Shown one piece after another: positions 42,798 to 51,361 of a stretch of 64,000 nucleotides of DNA. The stretch's first letter is position 1, and each line of letters begins with the position of its first letter. The notes below the pieces were generated by a model, which saw only the letters and a list, made by a program, of their open reading frames with translations, did not search any database and was not told the DNA's origin. The position numbers and the translations under genes were made by a program. Origin of the DNA: Prevotella pectinovora (GTDB lineage Bacteria > Bacteroidota > Bacteroidia > Bacteroidales > Bacteroidaceae). The stretch covers positions 101,875-165,874 of the forward strand of contig NZ_JXQI01000055.1 in the NCBI RefSeq assembly GCF_000834015.1. Direction: 5' to 3'.

Positions 42798-43550
42798 TCA
42801 TTTCATCCTATAAGAAACGCCGACAGTGCCATACACCGGATACATCGTCTGCTCGATGGTATCGAAATTGCCTTTGAATATCCCCGTGAAGCCCCATGAG
42901 AGGTCAACGAATATTCCCCAGGAGTGATGGAAATGCCAGTCGGCTCCCACCATCATTCCCCATTGCAGCTTGCGCATACTGTCGGAAAAGTCATAGGTTC
43001 CGCGGCTTCCGTCAGTGGTGCCGAGTTCCACTTTCTCTCCCGTAGGGTCGCCCACTCTGAGGTATCCGTCGTAGGCGGCTCCCTTGAAGGTGCGGGTGCG
43101 CACATAAGAGAGATAGGGACCAGCCTTGATCTGCCACTTGTCGTTGAAGCGGTAGGTTGCCTGTAGAGGCATGGTGAGCATCCATTGCACAGCCTCCGAC
43201 TGGTTCTTTCCGGTGAACATACCCTCGAGTTCCTGTCCGCCGCGCACTATCCTCATGTGGTAGTTCTTCACCGTGGCGTCAATGTCCATTCCCTTGTTCT
43301 CGAGTCTCAATCCTGTGGTCAGTCCCCATTTGTCTGTCAGCGGCTTGTAGACGCCGAGTCCCAGCATCACGCTCAGCGTCGGTCTGTAGGCATCGAGCGA
43401 ACGGATAGAGGCCGGCATTCCCATCGGCATCGTTCCACCGATATTGTATCCTGCCCTGAGGTCATATTTCAGGTCATCGAGTATTCCTCCGGCATGAACT
43501 GAGAGTGCCGATGCGGCAAGGAGTGCCAGTGATAATATTGTCTTCTTCAT
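42798..43550 (-). CDS. Outer-membrane beta-barrel protein
   Basis: 250 residues; signal peptide MKKTILSLALLAASALSVHA. The mature part is made of alternating amphipathic strands (YDLRAGYNIGGTM, LSVMLGLGVYKPLTDKWGLTTGLRLENKGMDI, WQIKAGPYLSYVRTRTF, WGMMVGADWHFHHSWGIFVDLSWGF), ending in YGTVGVSYRMK, as in porin-like OMP_b-brl proteins. Sits between the PCMD lipoprotein and the calycin-like genes, so it may be their membrane partner. Confidence 0.85.
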   Translation of the reverse strand: MKKTILSLALLAASALSVHAGGILDDLKYDLRAGYNIGGTMPMGMPASIRSLDAYRPTLSVMLGLGVYKPLTDKWGLTTGLRLENKGMDIDATVKNYHMRIVRGGQELEGMFTGKNQSEAVQWMLTMPLQATYRFNDKWQIKAGPYLSYVRTRTFKGAAYDGYLRVGDPTGEKVELGTTDGSRGTYDFSDSMRKLQWGMMVGADWHFHHSWGIFVDLSWGFTGIFKGNFDTIEQTMYPVYGTVGVSYRMK

Positions 43551-43608
43551 TGTTGTCTTTCTTCTTGTTTATCGTAAGAGTTGGTTTCTGCCATGCGGTG
43601 CCGTGGCA

Positions 43609-44763
43609 TCAGTCCTCGCAGATGAGTTCGAACTCATCCACATAGAGTGTGCTGCCCACTGCCCCCTGGAAGGTGGCTCCCTCATAGCTCGAGGTGCACA
43701 CGATGGCAATGCTATATCCATTGGCACGCAGCAGGTCGGGGTCTACCACACCGGTGTATTTGAACTGCAGGTCAAACGGTGTCCATTCGCTGGTGGCGTT
43801 TATCTCGCCGATTTCTGCCAGCGCCACGATATATGGATTTGTCTTCACGTCGTTGCCGTTGAGAACGAAAGCCTCTCCGTTGTCGTCGTGGTTGCGATAG
43901 AGCACGGCATAGATGTCGCCATGGTCGGTCTTTCCCTCTACCGGCTTTCCTGCCTTGTCCTGATATGTCTCGCCGGGAGCATACTTGTAGTAACCCGTTA
44001 ATCGCAGCGGCTTCTTGTCGAACGGCAGTCCGAAGCGTGTCGCCGCCATGGTATTGGTGAGAGCAGGCTTGGTGTCGAATTTTCCGATGAAGAGGTTTCC
44101 GGCGGCGATGCGCATATTTGACATCACTCCGAAAGGTCCCGTGCTGCGTGTGGTAAGCTTCACGCATCTGCCTCTCACTCCGCCTTCTACGCTCACCGTG
44201 GGATAGTCCTCATAGGGTGCCTTGCCCATACTGAGCTTGAATCCGCCGTTACCGGTTGCCCAATCGCGGTATATCTTGCTGTCGCTGCCACGGCTGTAGT
44301 CATACCACTGATGGTATTTCTCCGTGCCGTCTCTGTCGATGAAGAAGTCGATGTTCTCAAAGCTGTACTTCAGCGGCAGCAGCTTGGAACCGAAGCCCAC
44401 GTAATATTCCCTTGTCCACGCACCGTCTTCGGATGTCACGGTGTATTTGTGTCTGGCATTGTTGGAGAAATCGAGTTCCGTACCGCTTGCCGGACTGATG
44501 GTGGCGCCGGGTGTGAGCTGGAACTGCGGCGACATCTTGCTGATATCGGCATTGTCTTTCACCTCAAAGGAGATCTGCGAGGTGTTTGAAGGCACGTCGA
44601 TACTGGCGTCGGTCTGGTTGTTGAAGACCGCGTCCCAGTTGTCCATCACGACAAACGCCTTCTGTATATCACATTCGGCATTCGGGGCCTCATCCTTAAA
44701 ACAAGAGGTCAGCATAGTGCAAGCTCCGATTGCTGAAAGGAAATAAATAGAATATTTCATCAA
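43609..44763 (-). CDS. PCMD-domain lipoprotein
   Basis: 384 residues. Lipoprotein signal MMKYSIYFLSAIGACTMLTSCF with Cys in TSC. An N-terminal beta-sandwich (SNTSQISFEVKDNADISKMSPQFQLTPGATISPASGTELDFS) is followed by the PCMD domain (SFENIDFFIDRDGTEKYHQWYDYS, MRIAAGNLFIGKF, DPDLLRANGYSIAIVCTSSYEGATFQGAVGSTLYVDEFELI). First gene of the operon, behind a consensus promoter and a ~120-nt leader. Function unknown; probable surface glycan-related protein. Confidence 0.88.
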   Translation of the reverse strand: MMKYSIYFLSAIGACTMLTSCFKDEAPNAECDIQKAFVVMDNWDAVFNNQTDASIDVPSNTSQISFEVKDNADISKMSPQFQLTPGATISPASGTELDFSNNARHKYTVTSEDGAWTREYYVGFGSKLLPLKYSFENIDFFIDRDGTEKYHQWYDYSRGSDSKIYRDWATGNGGFKLSMGKAPYEDYPTVSVEGGVRGRCVKLTTRSTGPFGVMSNMRIAAGNLFIGKFDTKPALTNTMAATRFGLPFDKKPLRLTGYYKYAPGETYQDKAGKPVEGKTDHGDIYAVLYRNHDDNGEAFVLNGNDVKTNPYIVALAEIGEINATSEWTPFDLQFKYTGVVDPDLLRANGYSIAIVCTSSYEGATFQGAVGSTLYVDEFELICED

Positions 44764-44887
44764 GACTAAAATAATAGTTCACGTGGCATCATGCGCCACG
44801 CCTTTGTGTTACAAAAACTTACCCATCTGCAAGTACAGACCATCACAAGCGTGGCTGTCAATTGCGTATGGATATAATATACCGGGG

Positions 44888-44918
44888 CAAAGGTACGCTA
44901 AAAACCTTTAACTTGCAA
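44888..44918 (-). promoter_or_regulatory. Promoter of the PCMD/barrel/calycin operon
   Basis: Minus strand TTG (44918-44916), 20 bp, TACCTTTG (44895-44888); consensus. Confidence 0.75.
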
Positions 44919-45055
44919 GATTTCAGCGTTAAAACGAATAATTTAGACTACTTTTCATTCCAATATATACCATAAAAAACGCCACGAGAAGCCACAAAAC
45001 GTTGCGCATTATGGAAATTTAAGCGGAAAAAGGACCGAGGGAAAAGTAAAATCAT

Positions 45056-45063
45056 TATATTTG
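45056..45063 (+). promoter_or_regulatory. -7 box of dapB operon
   Basis: TATATTTG, 44 bp before the dapB ATG; no clear -33 box. Confidence 0.5.
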
Positions 45064-45107
45064 CACGTTAAAAGCAACATTAATTAAACAAATACAAAGC
45101 ATTTCTT

Positions 45108-45866
45108 ATGAAAATAGCATTGATCGGCTACGGAAAGATGGGCAGGATGATAGAACAGATAGCCAAAGACCATGGTCACGAAATAGTTTGCGTCATCGAC
45201 GTTGACAACCAGCAGGATTTCGACAGCGAGGCGTTCAAAAGTGCCGACGTGGCAATAGAATTCACTAACCCTACAGCGGCATACGGCAACTACCTCAAGG
45301 CTTTCAGACACAACGTGAAGGTGGTGTCGGGCTCTACGGGATGGATGAAGGAACATGGCGACGACGTGAGGAGAATGTGTTCTGCCGAGGGCGGACAGAC
45401 ACTGTTCTGGGCATCAAACTTCTCTGTCGGCGTGGCGATTTTCTCTGCCGTGAACAGGTATCTCGCCAAGATAATGAACGGATTCCCGCAGTATGACGTG
45501 CGCATGGAGGAGACTCACCATATCCACAAGCTCGACGCTCCGAGCGGCACCGCCATCACACTGGCAGAAGAGATAATCAGCGACGTTGACCGCAAGAAGG
45601 AATGGGTGAAGGGTGTGCAGAGGCTTGCCGACGGCAGCGTGGAGGGCAGCAACGATGTGGCTGCAGACCAGCTCGCCATCGAGAGCATCCGCCGCGACGA
45701 GGTGCCGGGAATCCACTCCGTGGTTTACGACAGCGACGCCGACTGCATCACCATAACCCACGACGCCCACTCGCGCAAGGGATTCGCCATGGGAGCGGTG
45801 CTCGCGGCAGAATATACCAAGGACCACAGCGGACTGCTGACGATAAGCGACATGTTCAAATTCTGA
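45108..45866 (+). CDS. dapB: 4-hydroxy-tetrahydrodipicolinate reductase
   Basis: 252 residues, usual length. NAD(P)H-dependent step of the lysine/diaminopimelate pathway, feeding peptidoglycan. Nucleotide-binding GYGKMGRM at 7-14, active-site region EETHHIHKLDAPSGTA with the catalytic His pair and Lys, and C-terminal HDAHSRKGFAMGAVLAAEY. First gene of a unit with two signal-peptidase genes. Confidence 0.96.
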   Translation: MKIALIGYGKMGRMIEQIAKDHGHEIVCVIDVDNQQDFDSEAFKSADVAIEFTNPTAAYGNYLKAFRHNVKVVSGSTGWMKEHGDDVRRMCSAEGGQTLFWASNFSVGVAIFSAVNRYLAKIMNGFPQYDVRMEETHHIHKLDAPSGTAITLAEEIISDVDRKKEWVKGVQRLADGSVEGSNDVAADQLAIESIRRDEVPGIHSVVYDSDADCITITHDAHSRKGFAMGAVLAAEYTKDHSGLLTISDMFKF

Positions 45867-46021
45867 ACCGCCGGCGGAAAAGAAAGACGAAGACAGGACA
45901 CTAATGGCCTGTCATAGACCGGACACGAATCGGGATAATAGTATCAACAGAAAGGCGAATCCTGATACTCCGGATAATTGAATCAACAGAAAAAAGATAA
46001 ATCCTGATAATTGACAAGAAA

Positions 46022-47458
46022 ATGATTGACAAGGAAAAAGCAAAGCTGAACATGAAAGTGCAATGGGCTAAGTTCATCGGTGTGACCGTGCTATACCTGT
46101 TGTTCCTCGTGTGGGTAAAGAGTTGGCTGGGACTCGTCGTAGTGCCATTCATCTTTGACGTTTACATAACGAAGAAAATAAAATGGCAATGGTGGAAAGA
46201 CGCCGAAGGCCCCACAAGATTCATAATGTCGTGGGTTGACGCACTGGTGTTCGCACTCGTGGCAGTGTATTTCATCAACCAGTTCTTCTTCCAGAACTAT
46301 GTCATCCCATCATCTTCACTTGAGAAATCACTCCTCACCGGCGACTACCTCTTCGTGAGCAAAGTGAGCTACGGACCCCGCATCCCGGAGACTCCGCTCA
46401 CCATGCCGCTCACGCAACACACGCTGCCGGTGATAAACACAAAGTCGTACATTGAATGGCCACACTGGGAATACCGCCGCGTCAAAGGACTGGGCAACGT
46501 GCAGCTCAACGACATCGTGGTGTTCAACTATCCTGCCGGCGACACCCTGGTGGAAAACTATCCCAACGCCGACTTCTACCGCGACATCTGCTATGCCACA
46601 GGCTACCAGCTGCTCGCAAACCAGTATGTAGACCTGAGCAAGATGACGCCCCAGCAGAAATACGACTATTTCCAGAAGGTTTACAAGACAGGACACGACT
46701 ATGTGGCTGCATCGCCACAGCAGTTCGGAAACATCATCAGCCGACCCACCGACCGCCGCGAGAACTACGTGAAGCGCTGCGTGGGACTGCCTGGAATGAC
46801 TCTGCAGATAAAGAACCGCATCGTTTACCTCAACGGCAAGCCGAACAAGGAACCGGAGAATGTGCAGTATACATATAACGTGCAGCTCAACCAGCCTATC
46901 AGCGACGACCTGATGAAGGAACTCGGCATCAGCATGGAAGATCTCGGAAGCCTCAACTCCAACGGATACATGCCGCTTACAAAGCGTGCAGCAAAGGCAC
47001 TCGCCGCCAACAAGACATTGGTGAAGAGCATCAAGCTGGCACCTGAGATGAAGAACGACATCCTGTATCCGCTCGACGCCGTGACAGGATGGACACGCGA
47101 CAACTACGGACCAATCTGGATTCCGAAGAAGGGAGCTACGGTAAAGCTCGACATGAACAACATCGCCATCTATGAGCGCCCGATACGTGCCTATGAGCAC
47201 AACAAGCTCGAAGTGAAGGGCGGCAAGATATACATCAACGGAAAACAGACCGACCGCTACACGTTCAAGATGGACTACTACTGGATGATGGGCGACAACC
47301 GCCACAACTCTGCCGACTCACGCTACTGGGGATTCGTGCCTGAAGACCACATCGTGGGCAAGCCGATATTCATCTGGTGGTCGAGCGACCCTGACCACAG
47401 AGGATTCTCCGGAATTAGATGGAGCAGACTCTTCAGATTCGTTGACAACATAAAATAA
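46022..47458 (+). CDS. lepB: Signal peptidase I
   Basis: 478 residues, long for the family because of an insert of about 130 residues between boxes B and D and another before box E. Removes signal peptides at the outer face of the inner membrane. Two N-terminal membrane segments (18-45, 70-90), catalytic Ser99 in IPSSSLEKSL, general-base Lys251 in NYVKRCVGLPG, and box E MGDNRHNSADSRYWGFVPEDHIVGK. 155 bp after dapB. Confidence 0.95.
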   Translation: MIDKEKAKLNMKVQWAKFIGVTVLYLLFLVWVKSWLGLVVVPFIFDVYITKKIKWQWWKDAEGPTRFIMSWVDALVFALVAVYFINQFFFQNYVIPSSSLEKSLLTGDYLFVSKVSYGPRIPETPLTMPLTQHTLPVINTKSYIEWPHWEYRRVKGLGNVQLNDIVVFNYPAGDTLVENYPNADFYRDICYATGYQLLANQYVDLSKMTPQQKYDYFQKVYKTGHDYVAASPQQFGNIISRPTDRRENYVKRCVGLPGMTLQIKNRIVYLNGKPNKEPENVQYTYNVQLNQPISDDLMKELGISMEDLGSLNSNGYMPLTKRAAKALAANKTLVKSIKLAPEMKNDILYPLDAVTGWTRDNYGPIWIPKKGATVKLDMNNIAIYERPIRAYEHNKLEVKGGKIYINGKQTDRYTFKMDYYWMMGDNRHNSADSRYWGFVPEDHIVGKPIFIWWSSDPDHRGFSGIRWSRLFRFVDNIK

Positions 47459-47549
47459 CACGTTGACGGAATAAAATCCCATACATACAGAGAGAAGACC
47501 GCCGGCGGGAGACACACCCTCTCCCACCGGCGGCAACTCAAGGAAACAG

Positions 47550-48227
47550 ATGAGAAACGCCATAAAGTTCATAATCGCCATCATCATTGCGGGACTGCTC
47601 ATGATTCTCTTCCGCTGCGTGGCATTCACCATCTATATAGTCCCCAAGACGGGCATAAAGCCATGGCTCGTCGATGGCGACCGTGTGCTGGTGAACAGAT
47701 GGAGCTATGGACTGAGGACGGGCAGTGACAAGACATTCCCATACAGCCGGTGGTTCCGCAAGCCGGTGGGCAAAGGCGAGCTCGTGGCTTTCAACTATCC
47801 GCTCGACACCATGCACACCGTGACGAACAGAAGCGTTCACGCCGCTTTCTGCATGGCAGGACCGGGCGACACCACATACATTGACCACCACCCCATCATT
47901 CCGCCGAAGAGATGCCGCATGGTGGAAGTGAAGCCATGGAACATAAAACTCCTCTGCAACACCTACCGTATCCACGAGGGACGGAAGGCGGACATCAAGG
48001 ACGGGAAACTCATCGTGGACGGAAAGGCGACACGCTACGCCTATTTCTCAAGAAACTATTATTGGATGAGTTCTGTCGACGGCGACACAACGCCGGACAG
48101 CAGATATTACGGTTTCGTGCCCGAAGACCACATCATAGGACGCATCGTCATGGTGGTTTATTCCAGAGGCAACAGCGAGTCGTTCTTCGGCAGCTTCAGA
48201 AACGCCAGATGGCTGATGCCGCTATAG
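47550..48227 (+). CDS. Degenerate signal peptidase I paralogue, catalytic residues lost
   Basis: 225 residues, one N-terminal membrane segment (5-30). Alignment to lepB by eye: the catalytic Ser position in VPKTGIKPWLVDGD holds Gly35, and the Lys position eight residues before PGD (HAAFCMAGPGD) holds Ala99. Box E is still well kept (TPDSRYYGFVPEDHIIGRI). So the fold is likely intact but peptidase activity should be absent. Cotranscribed after lepB; a chaperone-like or regulatory role with LepB is possible but unproven. Confidence 0.85.
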   Translation: MRNAIKFIIAIIIAGLLMILFRCVAFTIYIVPKTGIKPWLVDGDRVLVNRWSYGLRTGSDKTFPYSRWFRKPVGKGELVAFNYPLDTMHTVTNRSVHAAFCMAGPGDTTYIDHHPIIPPKRCRMVEVKPWNIKLLCNTYRIHEGRKADIKDGKLIVDGKATRYAYFSRNYYWMSSVDGDTTPDSRYYGFVPEDHIIGRIVMVVYSRGNSESFFGSFRNARWLMPL

Positions 48228-48263
48228 CGGAAACATCCCGCTCATCCACAAAACTCACCCTGA

Positions 48264-48902
48264 ATGACAGCTTTATTATCTTCAACATACTTCGGACCCA
48301 TACAGTGGTATCAGAAGCTCAACCGCTATGACAGCATATTAATCGAGCAGCACGACAGTTTCGTGAAGCAGACCTACCGCAACCGCTGCATAATAGCGAC
48401 GGCTAACGGGAGCCAGGCTCTCAGTTTGCCAACATCGCCCGGCAACAAGGACAAAGGCGATGAGGGGATGCCGACAACGGTGAACTCCACCATAATCAGC
48501 GACCACGGCAACTGGCGCCACGTACACTGGAACGCATTGAAGAGCGCATACGGTGAGTCGCCTTTCTTCGAATACTATGCCGACGACATCAAACCGTTCT
48601 TCACCGGGAAATGGACTGACCTGTATTCCTTCAACATGGACATCTGCCGGAAGATGTGCGAACTGCTCGACATAGAACCGAACATTTCGCTCACAAACCA
48701 TTATATCAGCAGAGAGGAAGCTTGCGACCTCGGCATCGCGGACTTCCGCGACGCTATCCGGCCCAAGCATCCGTTGCCAGACCCCGACTTCGAACCACGG
48801 CGCTATTATCAGGTGTATGAACAGCGCCACGGCTTCCTGCCTAACATGAGTATTATCGACCTGCTCTTCAACATGGGAAACGAGAGCGTGCTATGGTTAT
48901 AG
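48264..48902 (+). CDS. WbqC-like family protein
   Basis: 212 residues, soluble. The start LLSSTYFGPIQWYQKLNRYDSILIEQHDSFVKQTYRNRC and the end LPNMSIIDLLFNMGNES are typical of the WbqC family (PF08889), found in O-antigen clusters and, in Bacteroidetes, beside lepB. Function unproven. 36 bp after the S26 paralogue. Confidence 0.9.
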   Translation: MTALLSSTYFGPIQWYQKLNRYDSILIEQHDSFVKQTYRNRCIIATANGSQALSLPTSPGNKDKGDEGMPTTVNSTIISDHGNWRHVHWNALKSAYGESPFFEYYADDIKPFFTGKWTDLYSFNMDICRKMCELLDIEPNISLTNHYISREEACDLGIADFRDAIRPKHPLPDPDFEPRRYYQVYEQRHGFLPNMSIIDLLFNMGNESVLWL

Positions 48903-49261
48903 ATATGAGTAAAAGTTGCCCATATCGCTGATTCTTAGTAGAACCGAGAATATCTGAAAAACTGTCAGATTATCTGGTTTTTTACTGTAATATACTGACA
49001 GACAGACAGTTGACTACCTGGCGATTGTCAGCCAATTGTCTGGATAGTTTGCTGATGAGAGGCTTACTTACAATTATCAGATGAGAAGGAATTCAGGCGA
49101 CAGAATTGCATACGTTGGCAGAATCCTGAAAACAGGAATATTAGTATTACAATACGAACTTATTGGGCAGACGTCTGACAGCAAATCTGCCCATCCGGGG
49201 TAAGCACCTTGCCCCACTTGAGAAAGCACCTTGCCCCAGTTGGGCAAGCAGCGTGCCCAAT
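48902..49261 (-). repeat. Dispersed ~380-bp intergenic repeat, copy 2 (inverted)
   Basis: Reverse complement of 14565-14950 at about 80% by eye. It keeps the GGGCAGA/TCTGCCC hairpin (about 49156-49183), the CCAGACAATTG segment and the CTCATATC end next to the wbqC stop codon. A REPIN-like half element follows after 2 bp. This and that half fill the 429-bp gap to the next gene. Confidence 0.85.
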
Positions 49262-49263
49262 TT

Positions 49264-49325
49264 TTAACCCAAATCGGTCGTTAGGGCTTGCCTGTATTTT
49301 GCTTTTAAAAAGAGTGTTTTTTTGG
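49264..49325. repeat. REPIN/MITE-like element, left half
   Basis: TTAACCCAAATCGGTCGTTAGGGC and onward matches the left third of the 30198-30385 copy (CTTGCCTGTATTTTG ... AGAGTG), then stops. Confidence 0.75.
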
Positions 49326-49331
49326 TGGGGG

Positions 49332-50504
49332 TTAATAGTTCAATCCGAAGCACCACAGCGGAATGATATTGCCGAAGCCTGTTTCTATATCGTCCTTCAC
49401 GATATAGCCATTGTCCAAACCTTCTATCTGCTGTTTGCCCTTCTTGCGTCCGCCAATCTCAAAGGTGTACTTGCCAATGACGAAATCGGACTGACGTGAG
49501 GCTGTCACCGCATTGCGCACACGCATCTGATTGTAGAAGAATGTCTCGCGCAGATTGCCTATATCGGGCGTACCACCGGCAAGAACCGTCATCAGACTCG
49601 GATTGTCAATATATACCTTCTTTATCTTTCCAAGATTGCGTATGCCCGAAGTGTCGTCGCGCAACAGTCCTATCATACCCGACTTCTCAAGATAAGCCAG
49701 ATAATCGGGTATGCTGTTCTTGCTTGCGCCTATCTCCGACGCCAGACTGTCTGCTACGGGCTTGTATGGAGCCAGGTGCGAGAGGATGGCAAGCAGCTGC
49801 TTCAGCTTACGGGCTGTAGAGGCTTTCATATCGGCATACTGCGGTATATCCACTTCTATAGTCTGCGTCACCACTTGCTCCATACGCATCGGGAAATCGC
49901 CCTGGACGGAGAAGGGATAATAGCCACGACTCATATAGTCGCGGAAGAGTGGCAGCGGATGTTCTACGGCATCAAGCACTGCGCGGTTGCTGAGGATGTC
50001 GTCGAGAGTGTAAACCGGACTCTCTATGCCATGGAAGAAAGACAGATACTCTCTGAATGACAAGCCGTACATGAAATAGAGCAAGGCTCGACGGCTGAGG
50101 TCGGACTCGCCACGATATATATCGAGCACCGAAGAACCGGTAAAGACGATGTGAAGCGAAGGGTGCATATCATACATCAGTTTCAATTCTCTGCTCCAGC
50201 CGCTATACTTGTGTACCTCGTCGATATACAGATGCGTACCACCCTCCTTCACAAACTTATCGGCAAGGTCGTAAAGTTTATGGTCGGCAAAGTACATGTT
50301 GTCGGCTGTGATGTAGAGGCTATGGTTTTCGGGCGTGTTCTTTATACGCTGCAATATCATTGTAGACTTGCCGATGCCTCGCGGACCAAGTATTCCCACC
50401 AAACGACTATCCCAACTGATATCGTCATACTTATAACGCACGAATGTGGTGGGTGTCTGCTTGAGCAATTCGCGCATGTATTCATAAAGTTTCAATTCTA
50501 TCAT
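49332..50504 (-). CDS. AAA+ ATPase with DUF4143 domain
   Basis: 390 residues from the ATG at 50504-50502. Walker A GILGPRGIGKST, Walker B THLYIDEVHKY, sensor VFTGSSVLDIYRGESDLSRR, a winged helix (KQLLAILSHLAPYKPVADSLASEIGASKNSIPDYLAYLEKSGMI) and a C-terminal nuclease-like DUF4143 part (VIGKYTFEIGGRKKGKQQI). Multi-copy in Bacteroidetes; role unknown. Upstream palindromes overlapping the promoter suggest self-regulation. Confidence 0.88.
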   Translation of the reverse strand: MIELKLYEYMRELLKQTPTTFVRYKYDDISWDSRLVGILGPRGIGKSTMILQRIKNTPENHSLYITADNMYFADHKLYDLADKFVKEGGTHLYIDEVHKYSGWSRELKLMYDMHPSLHIVFTGSSVLDIYRGESDLSRRALLYFMYGLSFREYLSFFHGIESPVYTLDDILSNRAVLDAVEHPLPLFRDYMSRGYYPFSVQGDFPMRMEQVVTQTIEVDIPQYADMKASTARKLKQLLAILSHLAPYKPVADSLASEIGASKNSIPDYLAYLEKSGMIGLLRDDTSGIRNLGKIKKVYIDNPSLMTVLAGGTPDIGNLRETFFYNQMRVRNAVTASRQSDFVIGKYTFEIGGRKKGKQQIEGLDNGYIVKDDIETGFGNIIPLWCFGLNY

Positions 50505-50529
50505 AGCTTGTAGACGTTTGATAACAATG

Positions 50530-50537
50530 CAAAGATA
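50530..50537 (-). promoter_or_regulatory. -7 box of the DUF4143 ATPase gene
   Basis: Minus-strand TATCTTTG, 26 bp before the ATG. Its -33 region lies within the adjacent palindromic operator. Confidence 0.6.
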
Positions 50538-50544
50538 CGAAAAA

Positions 50545-50592
50545 TCCCTCAATGAGGGACGCTTTTGGCTTAAAACGTCCCTCATTGAGGGA
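50545..50592. promoter_or_regulatory. Paired palindromic operator
   Basis: TCCCTCAATGAGGGA (50545-50559) and TCCCTCATTGAGGGA (50578-50592) are reverse complements of each other and each is itself palindromic around one central base; a half site TCCCTC is at 50610-50615. They cover the -33 area, the place for repression. Confidence 0.75.
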
Positions 50593-50720
50593 AATATTTG
50601 GCGAATTTGTCCCTCTTAGAGCTTTTTTACAAGATGCCTTTTGTCCGTTTTAAATCCGCAAAATGCCTTGCCTGCACAATAAATTCCTCAGAAAGGAGTG
50701 TTTATCTCAGTTTTTATATT

Positions 50721-50728
50721 TACCTTTG
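50721..50728 (+). promoter_or_regulatory. -7 box for the thioesterase-dprA-dusB unit
   Basis: TACCTTTG, perfect match; it would give a leader of about 210 nt containing four hairpins. The -33 box is unclear. Confidence 0.5.
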
Positions 50729-50765
50729 CCATATATCAGATATTCTTTATCTAAGTTTTCAGCAG

Positions 50766-50853
50766 CACTTGGACAAGTGGATTTCCTGACCGATGCAAGC
50801 ATCGGATAATTCTACGTTATCCAATGACTTGCTTTTTTGTAAGATTGCAAGTC
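50766..50853 (+). other. Four consecutive hairpins in the thioesterase leader
   Basis: CACTTG-GA-CAAGTG (50766-50779), CCGATGC-AA-GCATCGG (50790-50805), GGATAA-N7-TTATCC (50804-50822) and GACTTGC-N14-GCAAGTC (50826-50853). All arms are perfect. Candidate structured RNA or cis-regulatory leader; matches no riboswitch that I know. Confidence 0.5.
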
Positions 50854-50946
50854 TGTTGATTTAAGGTAAAGACAGAAGATAGCGAGACCTGATTTTATCG
50901 ATGAATACGGGATTTTTTAATCATAAGAAACCATAACATAACAAAT

Positions 50947-51351
50947 ATGGATTATATATTTGAGACCAAGATGATGGTGCGCGACTACGAATGCGACATC
51001 GAGGGAATAGTAAACAACGCCAACTACCTGCACTACGCCGAACACACAAGACACCTGTTCTTGCAGAAATGCGGACTCAGCTTTGCTGAGATGCACAGAA
51101 GAGGAATCGACGCCGTGGTGGCAAGGATGAACCTGCAGTTCAAGACTCCTCTCAGATGCGACGACGAGTTCTTCTCCCGTCTGAACCTCACCAAGGAGGG
51201 AATAAAATACGTGTTCCATCAGGACATCTACCGTGCGTCGGACAACAAGATATGCTTCAAGGGAGTGATTGACCTGGTCTGCATCGTTGACGGCAGACTC
51301 GCCAACAGTCCCGAATACGACGATGCCTTCAAGGAATATATAAACAAATAA
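50947..51351 (+). CDS. Acyl-CoA thioesterase, 4-hydroxybenzoyl-CoA thioesterase fold
   Basis: 134 residues. The hotdog-fold motif VRDYECDIEGIVNNANYLHYAEHTRH carries the DxxGIVxxxxYxxY-type catalytic region of YbgC/FadM enzymes. Hydrolyses acyl-CoA (or acyl-ACP) thioesters in the cytosol; the chain length is unknown. 10 bp before dprA. Confidence 0.92.
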   Translation: MDYIFETKMMVRDYECDIEGIVNNANYLHYAEHTRHLFLQKCGLSFAEMHRRGIDAVVARMNLQFKTPLRCDDEFFSRLNLTKEGIKYVFHQDIYRASDNKICFKGVIDLVCIVDGRLANSPEYDDAFKEYINK

Positions 51352-51361
51352 GACGATTCGG

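Larger units (their letters stand above)
44764..45107. other. 344-bp divergent promoter region
   Basis: Holds the surface-operon promoter (44888-44918, minus) and the dapB -7 box (45056-45063, plus). A GTGGC/GCCAC hairpin lies at about 44781-44799 in the surface-operon leader. No gene seen. Confidence 0.7.
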
